A stretch of 64,000 bases of DNA from contig DIET01000010.1 in NCBI GenBank assembly GCA_002418765.1, positions 1-64,000 on the forward strand. The letters run 5' to 3'. The position numbers and the translations under genes were made by a program. Below the pieces are notes generated by a model. The model searched no databases, had not been told where the DNA came from, and saw nothing but the letters and a program-made list of their open reading frames with translations. This document shows, piece by piece, positions 32,821-42,103 of the stretch (position 1 is the first letter of the stretch; each line of letters opens with the position of its first letter). Origin of the DNA: Peptococcaceae bacterium UBA5767. GTDB taxonomy: Bacteria; Bacillota; TC1; UBA5767.

Positions 32821-33981
32821 CTAGCGTATCTCATGCAGCCTGCGGCTACCACCAGAAAGAACTTCAAATCCATTCGAGGTAATCACAAAATTCTCTTCCA
32901 CCGTAAACACCCCTACTTCATTGACAATCCCCGGCTCAAGGTTGATTATCATACCCTCTTGCAAAATGGTATTATCATATAGCGTCACCGAAGGAGGCTC
33001 TGTACTCATCAGACCCATACCATGACCCATTCGTCCGCAATCAAAGGTAGCTTCATGGCCTCTTTTCTCCAACTCATACCCACAGGCCCTGGCCACCTCC
33101 GACACTGGGACACCTGGTTTCATGGACTGGGCCGCCGCCATCGTCAATTCATGGACTGAATCCTGCCAATCCTGTCTTTGTTTACTGAGTCCGCCCACTT
33201 CGCCAGCCCTACAGAAATCAGACCAGTACCCATTGTAACGTGCTCCCAGATCCAACCAAAGCAAATCACCCTTTTCCAGTATTCGATTGCTGTTGGTTTT
33301 ACTAATTCGCCCGTAATGCCCTGTGCCCGATGTAATGATGACAAACCCAGGATATTCTGTGCCGCCCTCAAGCATCAGCTGTTGCACCCGAGTTGCGATT
33401 TCAAATTCACTCATGCCCACATGAACTTCATCAAAAATATGGTCATGAGCATAACTGGTGGCCTCACAAGCTTTTCTGTGACAGGCGATTTCCTTGGGCG
33501 ACTTGATCAGACGCTGCTTCCAGATAATACCAGAAGCATCAACAAACTGTACATCCTGCACCGATGCTTTGAGTTTCTCATAGGTATCTACCTGACAACC
33601 CAAGCGCTGCTCATGTCCTAATTCCATGCCTACATCACCCCGCATCATGGAACAGTCCTCCAGCAAATGTACCAAATCCTTTATGTCCGGGCCCATGAGA
33701 CTATCAAAGCCCTGGACCAAACAACCCTTGGCAATGGCTTTGGCTTCAGGCACCAGAAATGTTTGCACCAACAACCTAGGTGTCCCCTTGACAGGAACAA
33801 ACAAAAAACTAGGTCTGGTAAACGTCGTCCATGGGGCATGACTCCTAAAATCAGAATAGTAGTTAAGATTACTTTCTGCCGTCAGCATCATCCCTACCAT
33901 GCCAGCAGTCTGCAAATTCAACTGAGCCATTTCAATGCGCATCTTGATCTCTTGTTCTGTAAATTCTATCCGTTCCACCAT
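32821..33981 (-). CDS. M24 family metallopeptidase (Xaa-Pro peptidase-like)
   Basis: A 386-residue protein with a creatinase-type N-terminal domain and a pita-bread M24 catalytic domain. Metal ligands appear in order: the Asp pair in LWLDLGARYNGYWSDFCRAG near residue 245, the His in GRMGHGMGL near residue 317, and glutamates in NLEPGI and VEENFV near residues 350 and 364. The likely role is hydrolysis of Xaa-Pro peptides or related compounds, but the same fold includes creatinase and DddP-like lyases. It is the last gene of an operon with an NSS symporter, its small subunit and a YgeY-type hydrolase, so imported amino acids or peptides are probable substrates. Confidence 0.88.
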   Translation of the reverse strand: MVERIEFTEQEIKMRIEMAQLNLQTAGMVGMMLTAESNLNYYSDFRSHAPWTTFTRPSFLFVPVKGTPRLLVQTFLVPEAKAIAKGCLVQGFDSLMGPDIKDLVHLLEDCSMMRGDVGMELGHEQRLGCQVDTYEKLKASVQDVQFVDASGIIWKQRLIKSPKEIACHRKACEATSYAHDHIFDEVHVGMSEFEIATRVQQLMLEGGTEYPGFVIITSGTGHYGRISKTNSNRILEKGDLLWLDLGARYNGYWSDFCRAGEVGGLSKQRQDWQDSVHELTMAAAQSMKPGVPVSEVARACGYELEKRGHEATFDCGRMGHGMGLMSTEPPSVTLYDNTILQEGMIINLEPGIVNEVGVFTVEENFVITSNGFEVLSGGSRRLHEIR

Positions 33982-33985
33982 ATCC

Positions 33986-34102
33986 CTACTTTCCGGAGTT
34001 CTGCTCAGTCGACATATTTTTCAACCGCACAATCGCCCAGATAAATCCTCCCCAAAAAAACGTCAACACCAATATCATCATGATGATTGCTTCTGTTGTC
34101 AT
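33986..34102 (-). CDS. NSS transporter small subunit (MetS-like, 38 residues)
   Basis: A 38-residue single-span membrane protein read directly from the sequence. It starts at the ATG at 34102 with AAAGGAGA upstream and ends with TAG at 33986. It begins MTTEAIIMMILVLTFFWGGF, continues IWAIVRLKNMSTEQ and ends NSGK. This is the pattern of the methionine/alanine importer small subunit family (MetS) encoded beside NSS symporters. It lies 18 bases after the symporter gene and 4 bases before the M24 gene. In Corynebacterium, MetS is needed for transport by its partner MetP, so an obligatory role here is likely. Confidence 0.9.
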   Translation of the reverse strand: MTTEAIIMMILVLTFFWGGFIWAIVRLKNMSTEQNSGK

Positions 34103-34120
34103 GATTGATTCTCCTTTCCC

Positions 34121-35638
34121 TTAAGCACTATACTCATTATCTGGAACATCTGGAAACGTTTCTTGTTCCGGATCAAAGTAGCGTTCCTTGATCGAATCAG
34201 CAACACGGTCATTGAACAAAACAGAAACCAAAATGATCAAACCACCCTGGACCACAAATGTTCCCAAAGAGAACACCGCAAAAGGATTCCACCACTGAGG
34301 ATCCCAGCCGATTGACTGCACGGACCACCAGATAAACATAATCATCACCACAGCCGGAGCTGCATACTTGATGGAAAACTCCCACCAACGTCCGATTTTA
34401 AACGCTGTATAAGGATTATTGAGGTAACGCGCTCTAACCTTTTTCGCTCCAAATTTATAAATGGCATAGCAAGAGAATAAAGCACCCACCAGCATCATTT
34501 GCCCAGCTACCCAATCTTGGTTGGATAAAAAGTTAACATTCCAGGCCGAGGGAAGGCCGATCACCAACATGATCAAAAAAGCACGTATAACAGCTTTCTT
34601 CTTGCTCATCCCCGATTCCGCCATTGGTAGGGAAACAATCAAGAAGTGAACAATATTAGAAGATAGTGCAGCAAAGAGAAGACTTAGGAAAAAGACGATG
34701 GAAATAAAATGTCCTCCTGGCATAATCTCAAACAAATGGGTCATGGAAATAAAGGTAAGACCATTGTTCCCAGACGAAGTAACCTGTAGTGCCGCCTCCA
34801 CAGAAGGAGACAATGCAAAAATTGCTGGGATCACAGCCAGTGCTGCAATCAAAGAAATGGAAGCATCCCCCAATGCCTGGGTAGTGGTTGTCAGATTCAC
34901 ATCGGACCTAGGATGAGAAAAAACGGCTAAAGTAATCACCAAGCCCCAACCTGGACCTGCAGACCAAACCGCCTGCGTTAGCCCTTCTAGCCAGACCTTA
35001 TAATGGAGCAGTTCAGACCACTCAAAGGAAAAAAGATAATTGAGTCCCACCGCCGCTCCTGGAAGTGTCAAACTCCGTACGGCCGCAATGATGATACAAA
35101 CCAACAGTACCGGCAAAAAAACCTTATTGGCCTTTTCAATGCCCTTGACACCGCTGTAGGCGATCCAAGCAGAAATAGCCAACACACCGATAAACAAGAG
35201 CACCGTAACCCAGTTTCCGTTGGAAACCTGGTCAAACAAGGCTACCTTCTCTGCTCCATAGTAACCCTTGGTCACTGAAAGGCCCAGATAATAGGCAACC
35301 CAGGAAATCACCGCCGAATAATAAGCAGCAACGATAGCCATCAGAATGACGACAACGGTACCCATCCACGTAAACTTCTTTCCTAAAAAATCACGAAATG
35401 CACCTGGCGTCCCATGTCTGGTCGCTTTGCCAATCACGTGCTCACCCAACATGATGGATAGACAAACAAACATGAGCATAATCGTCCAAGTAACAATAAA
35501 CGCTCCGCCACCATTGGATGCCGCCACCCTGGGAAAACGCCAAATATTTCCTGTTCCAACAGCTCCGGCAATCAGGGACATCGCCAGGGCAATTTGTGAT
35601 GAATAACCTAATTGCACCTTTTTATTATCTTGTTCCAT
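34121..35638 (-). CDS. Sodium:neurotransmitter symporter family amino acid transporter
   Basis: About 505 residues from the ATG at 35638; the ATG two codons earlier is too close to the AGTAGGG ribosome site. It is an NSS (SLC6/LeuT-fold) protein with about 12 membrane spans. The first helix shows the sodium- and substrate-binding signature AGAVGTGNIWRFPRVAASNGGGAF near residue 22. The presence of a MetS-like small subunit downstream places it with MetP-type importers of methionine, alanine or similar amino acids. It is in the same operon as YgeY and the M24 peptidase. Confidence 0.94.
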   Translation of the reverse strand: MEQDNKKVQLGYSSQIALAMSLIAGAVGTGNIWRFPRVAASNGGGAFIVTWTIMLMFVCLSIMLGEHVIGKATRHGTPGAFRDFLGKKFTWMGTVVVILMAIVAAYYSAVISWVAYYLGLSVTKGYYGAEKVALFDQVSNGNWVTVLLFIGVLAISAWIAYSGVKGIEKANKVFLPVLLVCIIIAAVRSLTLPGAAVGLNYLFSFEWSELLHYKVWLEGLTQAVWSAGPGWGLVITLAVFSHPRSDVNLTTTTQALGDASISLIAALAVIPAIFALSPSVEAALQVTSSGNNGLTFISMTHLFEIMPGGHFISIVFFLSLLFAALSSNIVHFLIVSLPMAESGMSKKKAVIRAFLIMLVIGLPSAWNVNFLSNQDWVAGQMMLVGALFSCYAIYKFGAKKVRARYLNNPYTAFKIGRWWEFSIKYAAPAVVMIMFIWWSVQSIGWDPQWWNPFAVFSLGTFVVQGGLIILVSVLFNDRVADSIKERYFDPEQETFPDVPDNEYSA

Positions 35639-35732
35639 GATCATAAACCCTACTTTCTATTAGATTTTCAACCAACCCTGCAACAAAAACCGTTAGCGTC
35701 GCCACCTATCACCTGCCCTTCCATAAAACATA

Positions 35733-36914
35733 TCACAACTCCATAAGCAAACCAACATACCAGCAAAAGGCATCCTGAATCTGGCTAAGAAGACAATGCT
35801 CATTCTTTCTGTGTGCCAAAGAAGGATCTCCCGGTCCCAATCCAATAGTGGGAATATGATGAATACCACATGAAGCTACCCCATTGGTAGAAAAATCCCA
35901 GGTAATGATTTCTGGTTCTGCGCCAAGAATGCGTTGATGATTTCGCACGGCTGCCTGTACAAGAGCATGTTCCCGCTCCATCTCCCAAGCCGGGAAAAAA
36001 GTATGGCTATGCACATCCGCTCCCGACCAGGTTATAGCTTTTCGTTCCTCCACCTGCCAGGATGCCGACAAACCCTGGAGGAGCCGCTCCATTTCTTCTG
36101 CTATCTTAGCCTCGTCCTCACCCAAAACGGTGCGCCTATCCAAATACAAGCAACAAAAATCCGGAACAGCATTCAAGGAAGCTGAGGTGCTCTCAATCCT
36201 GGTAAGTGCTACCGAACCCTTTCTCCCAGGCTTATGCGACAAAGATTGCTGCCATTCTTCTACCCTGGGAAGGACGGGAGCCAGTCGATAAATCGCATTG
36301 ACACCTGTCTCCGGCATGCTTCCGTGTGCAGATACCCCTGTCGAAGAAACAAGAAGCATGCTTCGTCCTCGGTGACCCACTGCAATCTTCAGGTTACTGG
36401 GTTCACAAATAATCACGTAGCTTGGCTTTTTAGCCATGGACCGAAGAACATGGTCCAGTGCCAACCCGTCATAATCCTCCTCCATCACCGTGGCGCTGAC
36501 CACCACCTTTTTACCAGGTGCGATCTTCCATTTCTTTACAACATAACCAACATATACAATGGCCGCCAGAGCCGATTTCATGTCTACTGCACCCCGGCCA
36601 TAGATGGCTTCGCTTGTTCTTTCCCCAGAAAAAGGTCCATGATCCCACTGCTCCTGCTTGGGAACATCCACCGTATCCATGTGGGCATCAAACAAGATAC
36701 ATTCTTCGGCGTCGCCGATCTCACCCACAACATTGCCCCAATCATCAATCGTTACTTTATCGTACTGAAGCATTTCCATTTTTTTTGCCACCGCTCTCGC
36801 CACTTCTTCTTCATCGCCAGTAATACTGCGTATCTGTATCAAGGTACTGGCAAAGGAAATGATTTCTTCTTGTAGCTTGGCAAACTCTTCTTCGCTGATC
36901 CACGGATGCTTCAT
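35733..36914 (-). CDS. YgeY-type M20 hydrolase (selenium metabolism-linked)
   Basis: About 393 residues from the ATG at 36914 (CGGAGA eight bases upstream). It is an M20 metallopeptidase/deacylase: metal ligands in LFDAHMDTVDV near residue 68 and YGRGAVDMKSALA near residue 105, the catalytic pair in VMEEDYDGL near residue 143, EPSN near residue 168, and a C-terminal His in SLAHRKNEH. The stretches VGHRGRSMLLV, AHGSMPETGVNAIY and WDFSTNGV closely follow E. coli YgeY as I remember it. YgeY co-occurs with selenium-dependent molybdenum hydroxylases, so with the nearby YedE cluster a purine- or amino-acid-derived substrate is a reasonable guess. Confidence 0.85.
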   Translation of the reverse strand: MKHPWISEEEFAKLQEEIISFASTLIQIRSITGDEEEVARAVAKKMEMLQYDKVTIDDWGNVVGEIGDAEECILFDAHMDTVDVPKQEQWDHGPFSGERTSEAIYGRGAVDMKSALAAIVYVGYVVKKWKIAPGKKVVVSATVMEEDYDGLALDHVLRSMAKKPSYVIICEPSNLKIAVGHRGRSMLLVSSTGVSAHGSMPETGVNAIYRLAPVLPRVEEWQQSLSHKPGRKGSVALTRIESTSASLNAVPDFCCLYLDRRTVLGEDEAKIAEEMERLLQGLSASWQVEERKAITWSGADVHSHTFFPAWEMEREHALVQAAVRNHQRILGAEPEIITWDFSTNGVASCGIHHIPTIGLGPGDPSLAHRKNEHCLLSQIQDAFCWYVGLLMEL

Positions 36915-37128
36915 GAGATAATCTCCGTTCCTAATCATATTTATATTTTAATCATGATTATTAATTCTACACGTTTAGCTATTCTCCTGCTCCTATTTCA
37001 TTTTTTTTTGCATAAACAAATCATCCCGTTACGATACGCCTCGTACATATTCCACTGAAACAACTCCTGATAACAAAAAAAAGAGAGGATGATCTCCTCT
37101 CCTCGTTCACATTCCATCATATTCATCT

Positions 37129-37797
37129 TCATGGCAGAATAGGATCCACCTCTTCCAATTCACGGGTAACAAAAAGAAAGTACGCCTTGAATCGTTCCAA
37201 ATATTCCTCCCAGTGCGCCTGAAGCGCCTCATCCTCTGCCAAATCACGGAGCATGGCCTTATGTAAAAGAATATTCATCTCACTGATGCGTCTCAACACG
37301 CTGTCTTCTAGAAAACCAAACTGCGTATGCAAAAACGCCAAATCACGTGTATATTGATTTTGCTCCTTGCACATACTGCGAAACGCTTCGGGGAGCTGCT
37401 CAAAGTGATCCGGGTGCTCCTTAAAGTATTCATTATACACCTCTGCAATATCAGCGCCTGGTTTTTTAAAAAACAAATAATCATATTCTTTGGGCAGGCG
37501 AAAAGATTTTTCTGCAAAAACAAACCAATCCGTACAATAGAGTTCAAACGGTGTCTCATCGCCTCGCAAGGTTTCCAAAACCGTTTCAATATAGTGCCCC
37601 ATGTGTCTTGACAAAGCAAGAGCCAGAAGATGATCCAGATTTCTAAAATAATTGTAGAGTGTAGCACTATTGTAGCCCGCTCTTTGCGCCACCTTGCGGA
37701 TGGTGACGGCATGAATGCCTTCTTTGTCAATAATTTCCTGTGCGGCCTCAATAAAATATCCCCGTATTCGTTTGATGCGTAATTCTTTGTTTGTCAC
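37129..37797 (-). CDS. TetR/AcrR family transcriptional regulator
   Basis: About 222 residues from the GTG at 37797, preceded by GGGGG. The N-terminal helix-turn-helix reads AVTIRKVAQRAGYNSATLYNYFRNLDHLLALAL (residues about 28-60). The ligand-binding half is unlike anything I recognise. It is the last gene in the minus-strand group that begins with the DUF364 gene, so it may control that group or sense its substrate. Confidence 0.9.
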   Translation of the reverse strand: MTNKELRIKRIRGYFIEAAQEIIDKEGIHAVTIRKVAQRAGYNSATLYNYFRNLDHLLALALSRHMGHYIETVLETLRGDETPFELYCTDWFVFAEKSFRLPKEYDYLFFKKPGADIAEVYNEYFKEHPDHFEQLPEAFRSMCKEQNQYTRDLAFLHTQFGFLEDSVLRRISEMNILLHKAMLRDLAEDEALQAHWEEYLERFKAYFLFVTRELEEVDPILP

Positions 37798-37902
37798 CGG
37801 CAACCCCCAAAAAGAATCTAGTCTAAATTTATTATACACCATGAGACTGGCAGATTCACGGACAACATCTGTGGCCCACCCTCCACCAGCTTGTTTTTCT
37901 CC

Positions 37903-38502
37903 TCACTTAGAGAAAGAAAGCTTCGATTGACTAAATAAAGAAGCCACCACAAGATGAATCACAAGCACGGGCAGACAAAAAACAAAAGACAAAAGCACAC
38001 TTAACTCATAGCCAAGCGAACTCTTCCTAACAGCGTTACCCTTTAGTCGTCTCAAAAAAGCTCCCGCCGCAATACCATAGGCATTGCCCATATAAATCAT
38101 CCGGATCGCCGCCAAAATGCCATAGGCTGTCTTTTCACCGTACACCGATATCATCCTATCCCAGGCCTCTTTGTCCGGTCTTCCATGCTGCTCTGCATAA
38201 TGCTGAGAAAAAAATAGTGCCGTCGCCTCTTCTTCCTTCGCGTCTTCCAAGTCCCCAGCCAGAAGCCGTTTGATCTCTCCTGGACTCACCCCTTTTTTTA
38301 AAGCCTCGCCCGTATGAAAATAGGAACAGATCTCACAACCGTTGACTTCTGTTACAGCCAGCATAATGCGTTCCATAAAATCATCTGGCAGCAAACTTTT
38401 TTTTCTGGCCCTCTTCAAGTCAGGGATACTTCGCATCGCATCAAACAAAAAACGATAACAATCTCCTACAGCATAAAACCGTTTGTAATGCAATTCATCC
38501 AT
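37903..38502 (-). CDS. Carboxymuconolactone decarboxylase (AhpD-like) family protein with C-terminal membrane segment
   Basis: About 199 residues from the ATG at 38502 (AGGTGG upstream; adjacent starts are possible). The core is an AhpD-like helical domain with the redox motif NGCEICSYFHTGEALKKG near residue 54, i.e. Cys-x-x-Cys followed by His. Such proteins act as alkylhydroperoxidases or thiol-disulfide enzymes. Unusually, the C-terminal 40 residues contain a hydrophobic span (LSVLLSFVFCLPVLVIHLVV), which should anchor the domain to the membrane. It lies 14 bases after the CorA/ZntB gene. Substrate unknown. Confidence 0.82.
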   Translation of the reverse strand: MDELHYKRFYAVGDCYRFLFDAMRSIPDLKRARKKSLLPDDFMERIMLAVTEVNGCEICSYFHTGEALKKGVSPGEIKRLLAGDLEDAKEEEATALFFSQHYAEQHGRPDKEAWDRMISVYGEKTAYGILAAIRMIYMGNAYGIAAGAFLRRLKGNAVRKSSLGYELSVLLSFVFCLPVLVIHLVVASLFSQSKLSFSK

Positions 38503-38525
38503 CATTTCCACCTATTCTCATCGAT

Positions 38526-39479
38526 TCAAAACCAATGGCGTCGTTTTAAAAATAAATACTCCAATACCCCTACCAACAACATGGTCAGCGCAAACCAGAC
38601 AAAAGCACGACCATCTTGGGCTCCGGGGATACCTCCCACATTGATGCCGAACAATCCCGTCAAAAACGTCAATGGCAAAAAAATCGCCCCCGCAACACTC
38701 AAAAGATAGACCGTGCGGTTCATTGCCTCTTGATGTTGACTCATGATCTCTTCCTGAATCAGCATGGCACGCTCTCGAATCATCTCTAATTCATCCATCC
38801 CCCGAAGTAATTTTTCCTGATTCTCTCTTAGAAAAAGTCTCTGGTTTTCCCTCATCCAGGGAAACGGCGTACTCAGCAGAGCAAACAACACATCAGATTG
38901 CGGCAAGAGATAACGCTGTATTTGAATCACTTGTCTGCGAACAATCACCAAGGTGCTACGAATTTCCTGCTGCTCAAAATCCAAAAGATGATCCTCCAAC
39001 TCGTCTACCCGATCGATCATATCCGCAATGGTTTCACTGATATTCACTGTCATGTCCGTAATGATGGCCAAGAGCAATTCATCCATTTTCGCTGGCGCTT
39101 TCTGATGCAAAATCTTGTTGTGCATGGCTTCAATGGTACTGTGCTCGTTACTTTGCATGGTCATCATCCGGTGCTCCTCTACCCAAAGATGAAGCACAAT
39201 CATATCCTGCGTTTTCTGCTCATGATGCAGATTGAGACCACGAAGGCATATGAATACACCCCCTTCGTAAGGCAGCAATCTGGGTCTGGTCTCCGGAGAT
39301 AATAGCTCTTTGGTCACCATCGCCGGCAACCTGCTGGCTTTCTCCAAATAGGCCTGTGTTTCCGGTTCATTCCGATCAAGATGCAACCAAACAAACCCCT
39401 TATCTGGGGCCGCTGCAAAGGAATCCACCGGAACGATCCCATCCTTGGTCCAGGCATAGCCAAAAATAATACCAGCCAT
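38526..39479 (-). CDS. CorA/ZntB family divalent metal transporter
   Basis: A 317-residue member of the CorA superfamily. A long cytosolic N-terminal domain and helical stalk are followed by two C-terminal membrane helices. The pore signature at the end of the first helix is GINVGGIPG rather than the GMN of Mg2+-specific CorA, which points to the ZntB branch (zinc or other divalent cations). AGGAGG precedes the ATG. It is in the DUF364-CysQ-UroD operon, where another gene also carries a putative metal-chelation domain. Confidence 0.88.
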   Translation of the reverse strand: MAGIIFGYAWTKDGIVPVDSFAAAPDKGFVWLHLDRNEPETQAYLEKASRLPAMVTKELLSPETRPRLLPYEGGVFICLRGLNLHHEQKTQDMIVLHLWVEEHRMMTMQSNEHSTIEAMHNKILHQKAPAKMDELLLAIITDMTVNISETIADMIDRVDELEDHLLDFEQQEIRSTLVIVRRQVIQIQRYLLPQSDVLFALLSTPFPWMRENQRLFLRENQEKLLRGMDELEMIRERAMLIQEEIMSQHQEAMNRTVYLLSVAGAIFLPLTFLTGLFGINVGGIPGAQDGRAFVWFALTMLLVGVLEYLFLKRRHWF

Positions 39480-39500
39480 ATCCGCTTCCTCCTACCATTC

Positions 39501-40427
39501 TTAAGCCCTGAGGCACTTACCCATTTCGATAAAAGCAGCCGGTTCCATGCCACCATCCAATAGCCCCGTCGAAGAGCCTGCCATCAACAGAGCGCCTTGT
39601 TTTTTTAGTTTCTTCAAACGACTTATTTCTTCTCTCAGGAGATCCATTTCTCCTTGAAAACAAACACTATCAATACCACCCCAGAATAGAAAATCAGGGT
39701 ATTTTTCCACAAGCTCCTCAACACGCATGGATGCCGCACGCTCCACCGACTGCACCCCAACGACGCCCACCGAACGATAACGGTCCACCAGACTCCGGAT
39801 GTCACCATCACTATGCACCACCACCTGCATCTTCGTTTGGCGTACAAAGTCTTCCAACCAGGGAAAATACATAACATCTAGCCACCGGGGCGAATACATC
39901 AGTCCTGCTTGACCGGCTACATCATCGCCTAGGACCACGGCCAGAGCCCCTTGCTGTTTGGCCAGTTCCACCACTTGCAACAAATACGCAGCATAACGCT
40001 CCATGATGTCCTTCATAAGGCGCTGCTCCTTCATACAAGCAATCAAAAAGGCCTCAAAGGGCATGACGTTCGACAACATCTGAATGGGCCCCTCCAAAAG
40101 CAGGCTGGTCTTGATATGATGTTTCTTGGCCGCATCCCAGTCGGTTAAAAAATAATCATCACACACAGGAAACTCCTTATCCATGAGCTCCGCTAATTTC
40201 TGTACCTGATTTTGGTATCTGCCAAACAGATCTACATGAGACTTTTCCTGATCTATTTTTTTACACAAAGGGGGCAATGTCAGCATATCAATACCCCACA
40301 CTGCAGCAGCCTCTGATGTCCCAAGCATCTCGGCCCGGGTCAAAAGGGCTGGTTCTGGATAAAATTCCCCCCACAACAACCGGTCCGACTGAGCAATCCA
40401 CTGTAGCAAAGAAACCTGATCCACCAT
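39501..40427 (-). CDS. Uroporphyrinogen decarboxylase-fold protein
   Basis: A 308-residue TIM-barrel protein of the URO-D/methyltransferase superfamily. Recognisable segments are LLEGPIQMLSNVMPFEAFLIAC near residue 110, GDDVAGQAGLMYSPRW near residue 168 and VVHSDGDIRSLVDRYRSVGVVGVQSVERAA near residue 204. The His-x-Cys zinc motif of the MtaA/MtbA corrinoid methyltransferases is not present (HSDGD occupies that place), and true haem-pathway HemE is usually longer. It therefore belongs to the large uncharacterised branch common in anaerobes. AAGGAG precedes the ATG. Confidence 0.82.
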   Translation of the reverse strand: MVDQVSLLQWIAQSDRLLWGEFYPEPALLTRAEMLGTSEAAAVWGIDMLTLPPLCKKIDQEKSHVDLFGRYQNQVQKLAELMDKEFPVCDDYFLTDWDAAKKHHIKTSLLLEGPIQMLSNVMPFEAFLIACMKEQRLMKDIMERYAAYLLQVVELAKQQGALAVVLGDDVAGQAGLMYSPRWLDVMYFPWLEDFVRQTKMQVVVHSDGDIRSLVDRYRSVGVVGVQSVERAASMRVEELVEKYPDFLFWGGIDSVCFQGEMDLLREEISRLKKLKKQGALLMAGSSTGLLDGGMEPAAFIEMGKCLRA

Positions 40428-40439
40428 CTGCTATCTCCT

Positions 40440-41237
40440 TTAGACCCAAATATTCTCCCTGCGATTGACCACATAAAAACCCTTCTCGTTCAAATGATTG
40501 ATCCGGTTGTAAGAAAGAACCGTCCCATCCATCTGGCGAAAAATACCGCCAGCCTCCTCCACAATGCAGTGCATCGCTGCTGTATCCCACTCATTGGTAT
40601 GACCAAAACGATAATATACGTCCGCCATGCCCCGGGCAATCAGACAGCCCTTGATGGAACTTCCTACATACCGTATATCCCCAATCTTGTCTTCATGCTG
40701 CACAAGAAGCGATTTTAGCTTGTCCCCCACATAAGGATGTGATGTCGTCACCACCAGATTGGTCAATCTTGATGAAACCGTAAGGGGTAGGATCTCCCCC
40801 AATCTATCTCTCTCATCTACCCGACCCACAAACGCACCCTCACCTCTCGAAGCAAAATATATCTCCCGGGTCACCGGCAGGTAAATGACGCCCATGACCG
40901 ATTCGCCTCCCCTGCTAAGAGCAATGTTGACACCAAATTCTCCATTTTTTTTCACAAACTCTTTGGTGCCATCCAAAGGATCCACGATGAAGCAGTACTC
41001 TTTATCGAGCGTCTCTTGATTCTCAATATTTTCTTCAGACAAGATACCATAATCCGGAAATGACTCTGATAAAAGACGATTGATCAAGGCATCCGCCCGT
41101 TCATCGGCCAGAGTAACAGGACTTTTGTCTTCCTTGTAGGCCACAGCAAAATCACTTTCATAGACCCTCATGATTTGCTCTCCTGCCAAAACGGCCGCCA
41201 TAAGCGCCTGTTCCCGTTCTTTTTTATACGTCTTCAC
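40440..41237 (-). CDS. 3'(2'),5'-bisphosphate nucleotidase, CysQ-like (inositol monophosphatase family)
   Basis: About 265 residues if started at the GTG at 41237 (AAAGGGG seven bases upstream). ATGs at 41264 and 41276 overlap the preceding gene and are alternatives. The lithium-sensitive phosphatase metal site is complete: LSEEN near residue 63, FIVDPLDGTKEF near residue 82 and NEWDTAAMHCIVEEAGG near residue 210. CysQ hydrolyses 3'-phosphoadenosine 5'-phosphate, a by-product of sulfate assimilation and sulfonation. No sulfate-assimilation gene is nearby, so an inositol- or sugar-phosphate substrate cannot be excluded. Confidence 0.88.
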   Translation of the reverse strand: MKTYKKEREQALMAAVLAGEQIMRVYESDFAVAYKEDKSPVTLADERADALINRLLSESFPDYGILSEENIENQETLDKEYCFIVDPLDGTKEFVKKNGEFGVNIALSRGGESVMGVIYLPVTREIYFASRGEGAFVGRVDERDRLGEILPLTVSSRLTNLVVTTSHPYVGDKLKSLLVQHEDKIGDIRYVGSSIKGCLIARGMADVYYRFGHTNEWDTAAMHCIVEEAGGIFRQMDGTVLSYNRINHLNEKGFYVVNRRENIWV

Positions 41238-41253
41238 CCTGAGGCCCCTTTCA

Positions 41254-42036
41254 TCATTTCTCATTTCGATAGGCATATTTTTGCATACAAGACCTTAGAT
41301 TTTTAATGCCTCCCGCCAAAGAAACAATATCAAAAAAATCCTTCGCTTTTTCCTGGCGCCACAAAGTTCCTGCCACCACACTCACCCTCGTACCTGCATA
41401 GGCCTCCGGATAACCCACTGCCGTTGATCCCATGATGATGATTTCTCTGGCTGTGGTACACAAAGCAAGCAGTTCATCAATGGTATTGTTGATCAAAGAT
41501 GTCCCAGAAAGAAAAACCACAGAACAAGTGGGCAATACTTCCGGAAGCCTGGAAAGCTCTTCCACGGATCCAGCCGTCGGATGTCCCTTATCAAAAACAT
41601 GCAAGGTGAGTCCTTTTTCTTCGATGATCTTAACCACCGGACCCAAGTAACCCACCATCCCTACCGTATCCTCATTTTTGAGCAAACCAAATACATCCAG
41701 CTGTAAATCTTCACGAAGGAGATCGGTCTGTTCGAAATACCGTCTGGTGACCGAATTCAAGGTAGCAATGCCCAGCGCACGCTTTAGTACATGTTTTTTA
41801 TTCACTGCCCAAGACGCCATCTCATACGCATCCATACCCAGCATGCGCAGATTGTCTTGGAAAATGGCTACACACCCATCCAGCTCCTCACGCAATACAT
41901 AGGAAGACCCGAGTGATCCATCATCAAGCTCCACGGCCACGATACTCAATCCAATAACCGCTCTTTTGATGGTCCGCCCCAGCAAATACGGTCTTGCTAC
42001 CTCCAAAGAAGTCGATAAAATCTGATTTTTTTCCAA
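41254..42036 (-). CDS. DUF364 (putative heavy-metal chelation) family protein
   Basis: About 260 residues if started at the TTG at 42036, which follows AGGAAAGGGG at a longish spacing. The open frame extends upstream to 42123, but that start lies inside the groEL terminator hairpin and is not credible. The N-terminal part (IKRAVIGLSIVAVELDDGSLGSSYVL) fits the DUF4213-like domain. The C-terminal half (VGMVGYLGPVVKIIEEKG, VFLSGTSLINNTIDELL, IIMGSTAVGYPEAYA) fits DUF364, a Rossmann-like domain suggested to chelate metals. First gene of the operon with CysQ, URO-D fold and CorA/ZntB proteins. Confidence 0.78.
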   Translation of the reverse strand: MEKNQILSTSLEVARPYLLGRTIKRAVIGLSIVAVELDDGSLGSSYVLREELDGCVAIFQDNLRMLGMDAYEMASWAVNKKHVLKRALGIATLNSVTRRYFEQTDLLREDLQLDVFGLLKNEDTVGMVGYLGPVVKIIEEKGLTLHVFDKGHPTAGSVEELSRLPEVLPTCSVVFLSGTSLINNTIDELLALCTTAREIIIMGSTAVGYPEAYAGTRVSVVAGTLWRQEKAKDFFDIVSLAGGIKNLRSCMQKYAYRNEK

Positions 42037-42103
42037 CGCTTTTATTTCCCCTTTCCTGTCTCTAACCAACTTCAGTGTATCGCTTATCGGAATTTCGTTC
42101 AAC

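Noticed and set aside
36234..36875. 213-codon plus-strand open frame opposite the YgeY gene
   Set aside because: It is antisense to a well-supported M20 hydrolase, has a cysteine/histidine-rich composition typical of shadow frames, and no ribosome site.
39501..40427. MtaA/MtbA-type corrinoid methyltransferase or HemE
   Set aside because: The His-x-Cys zinc motif is absent and the protein is shorter than HemE with no haem genes nearby, so only the fold is assigned.
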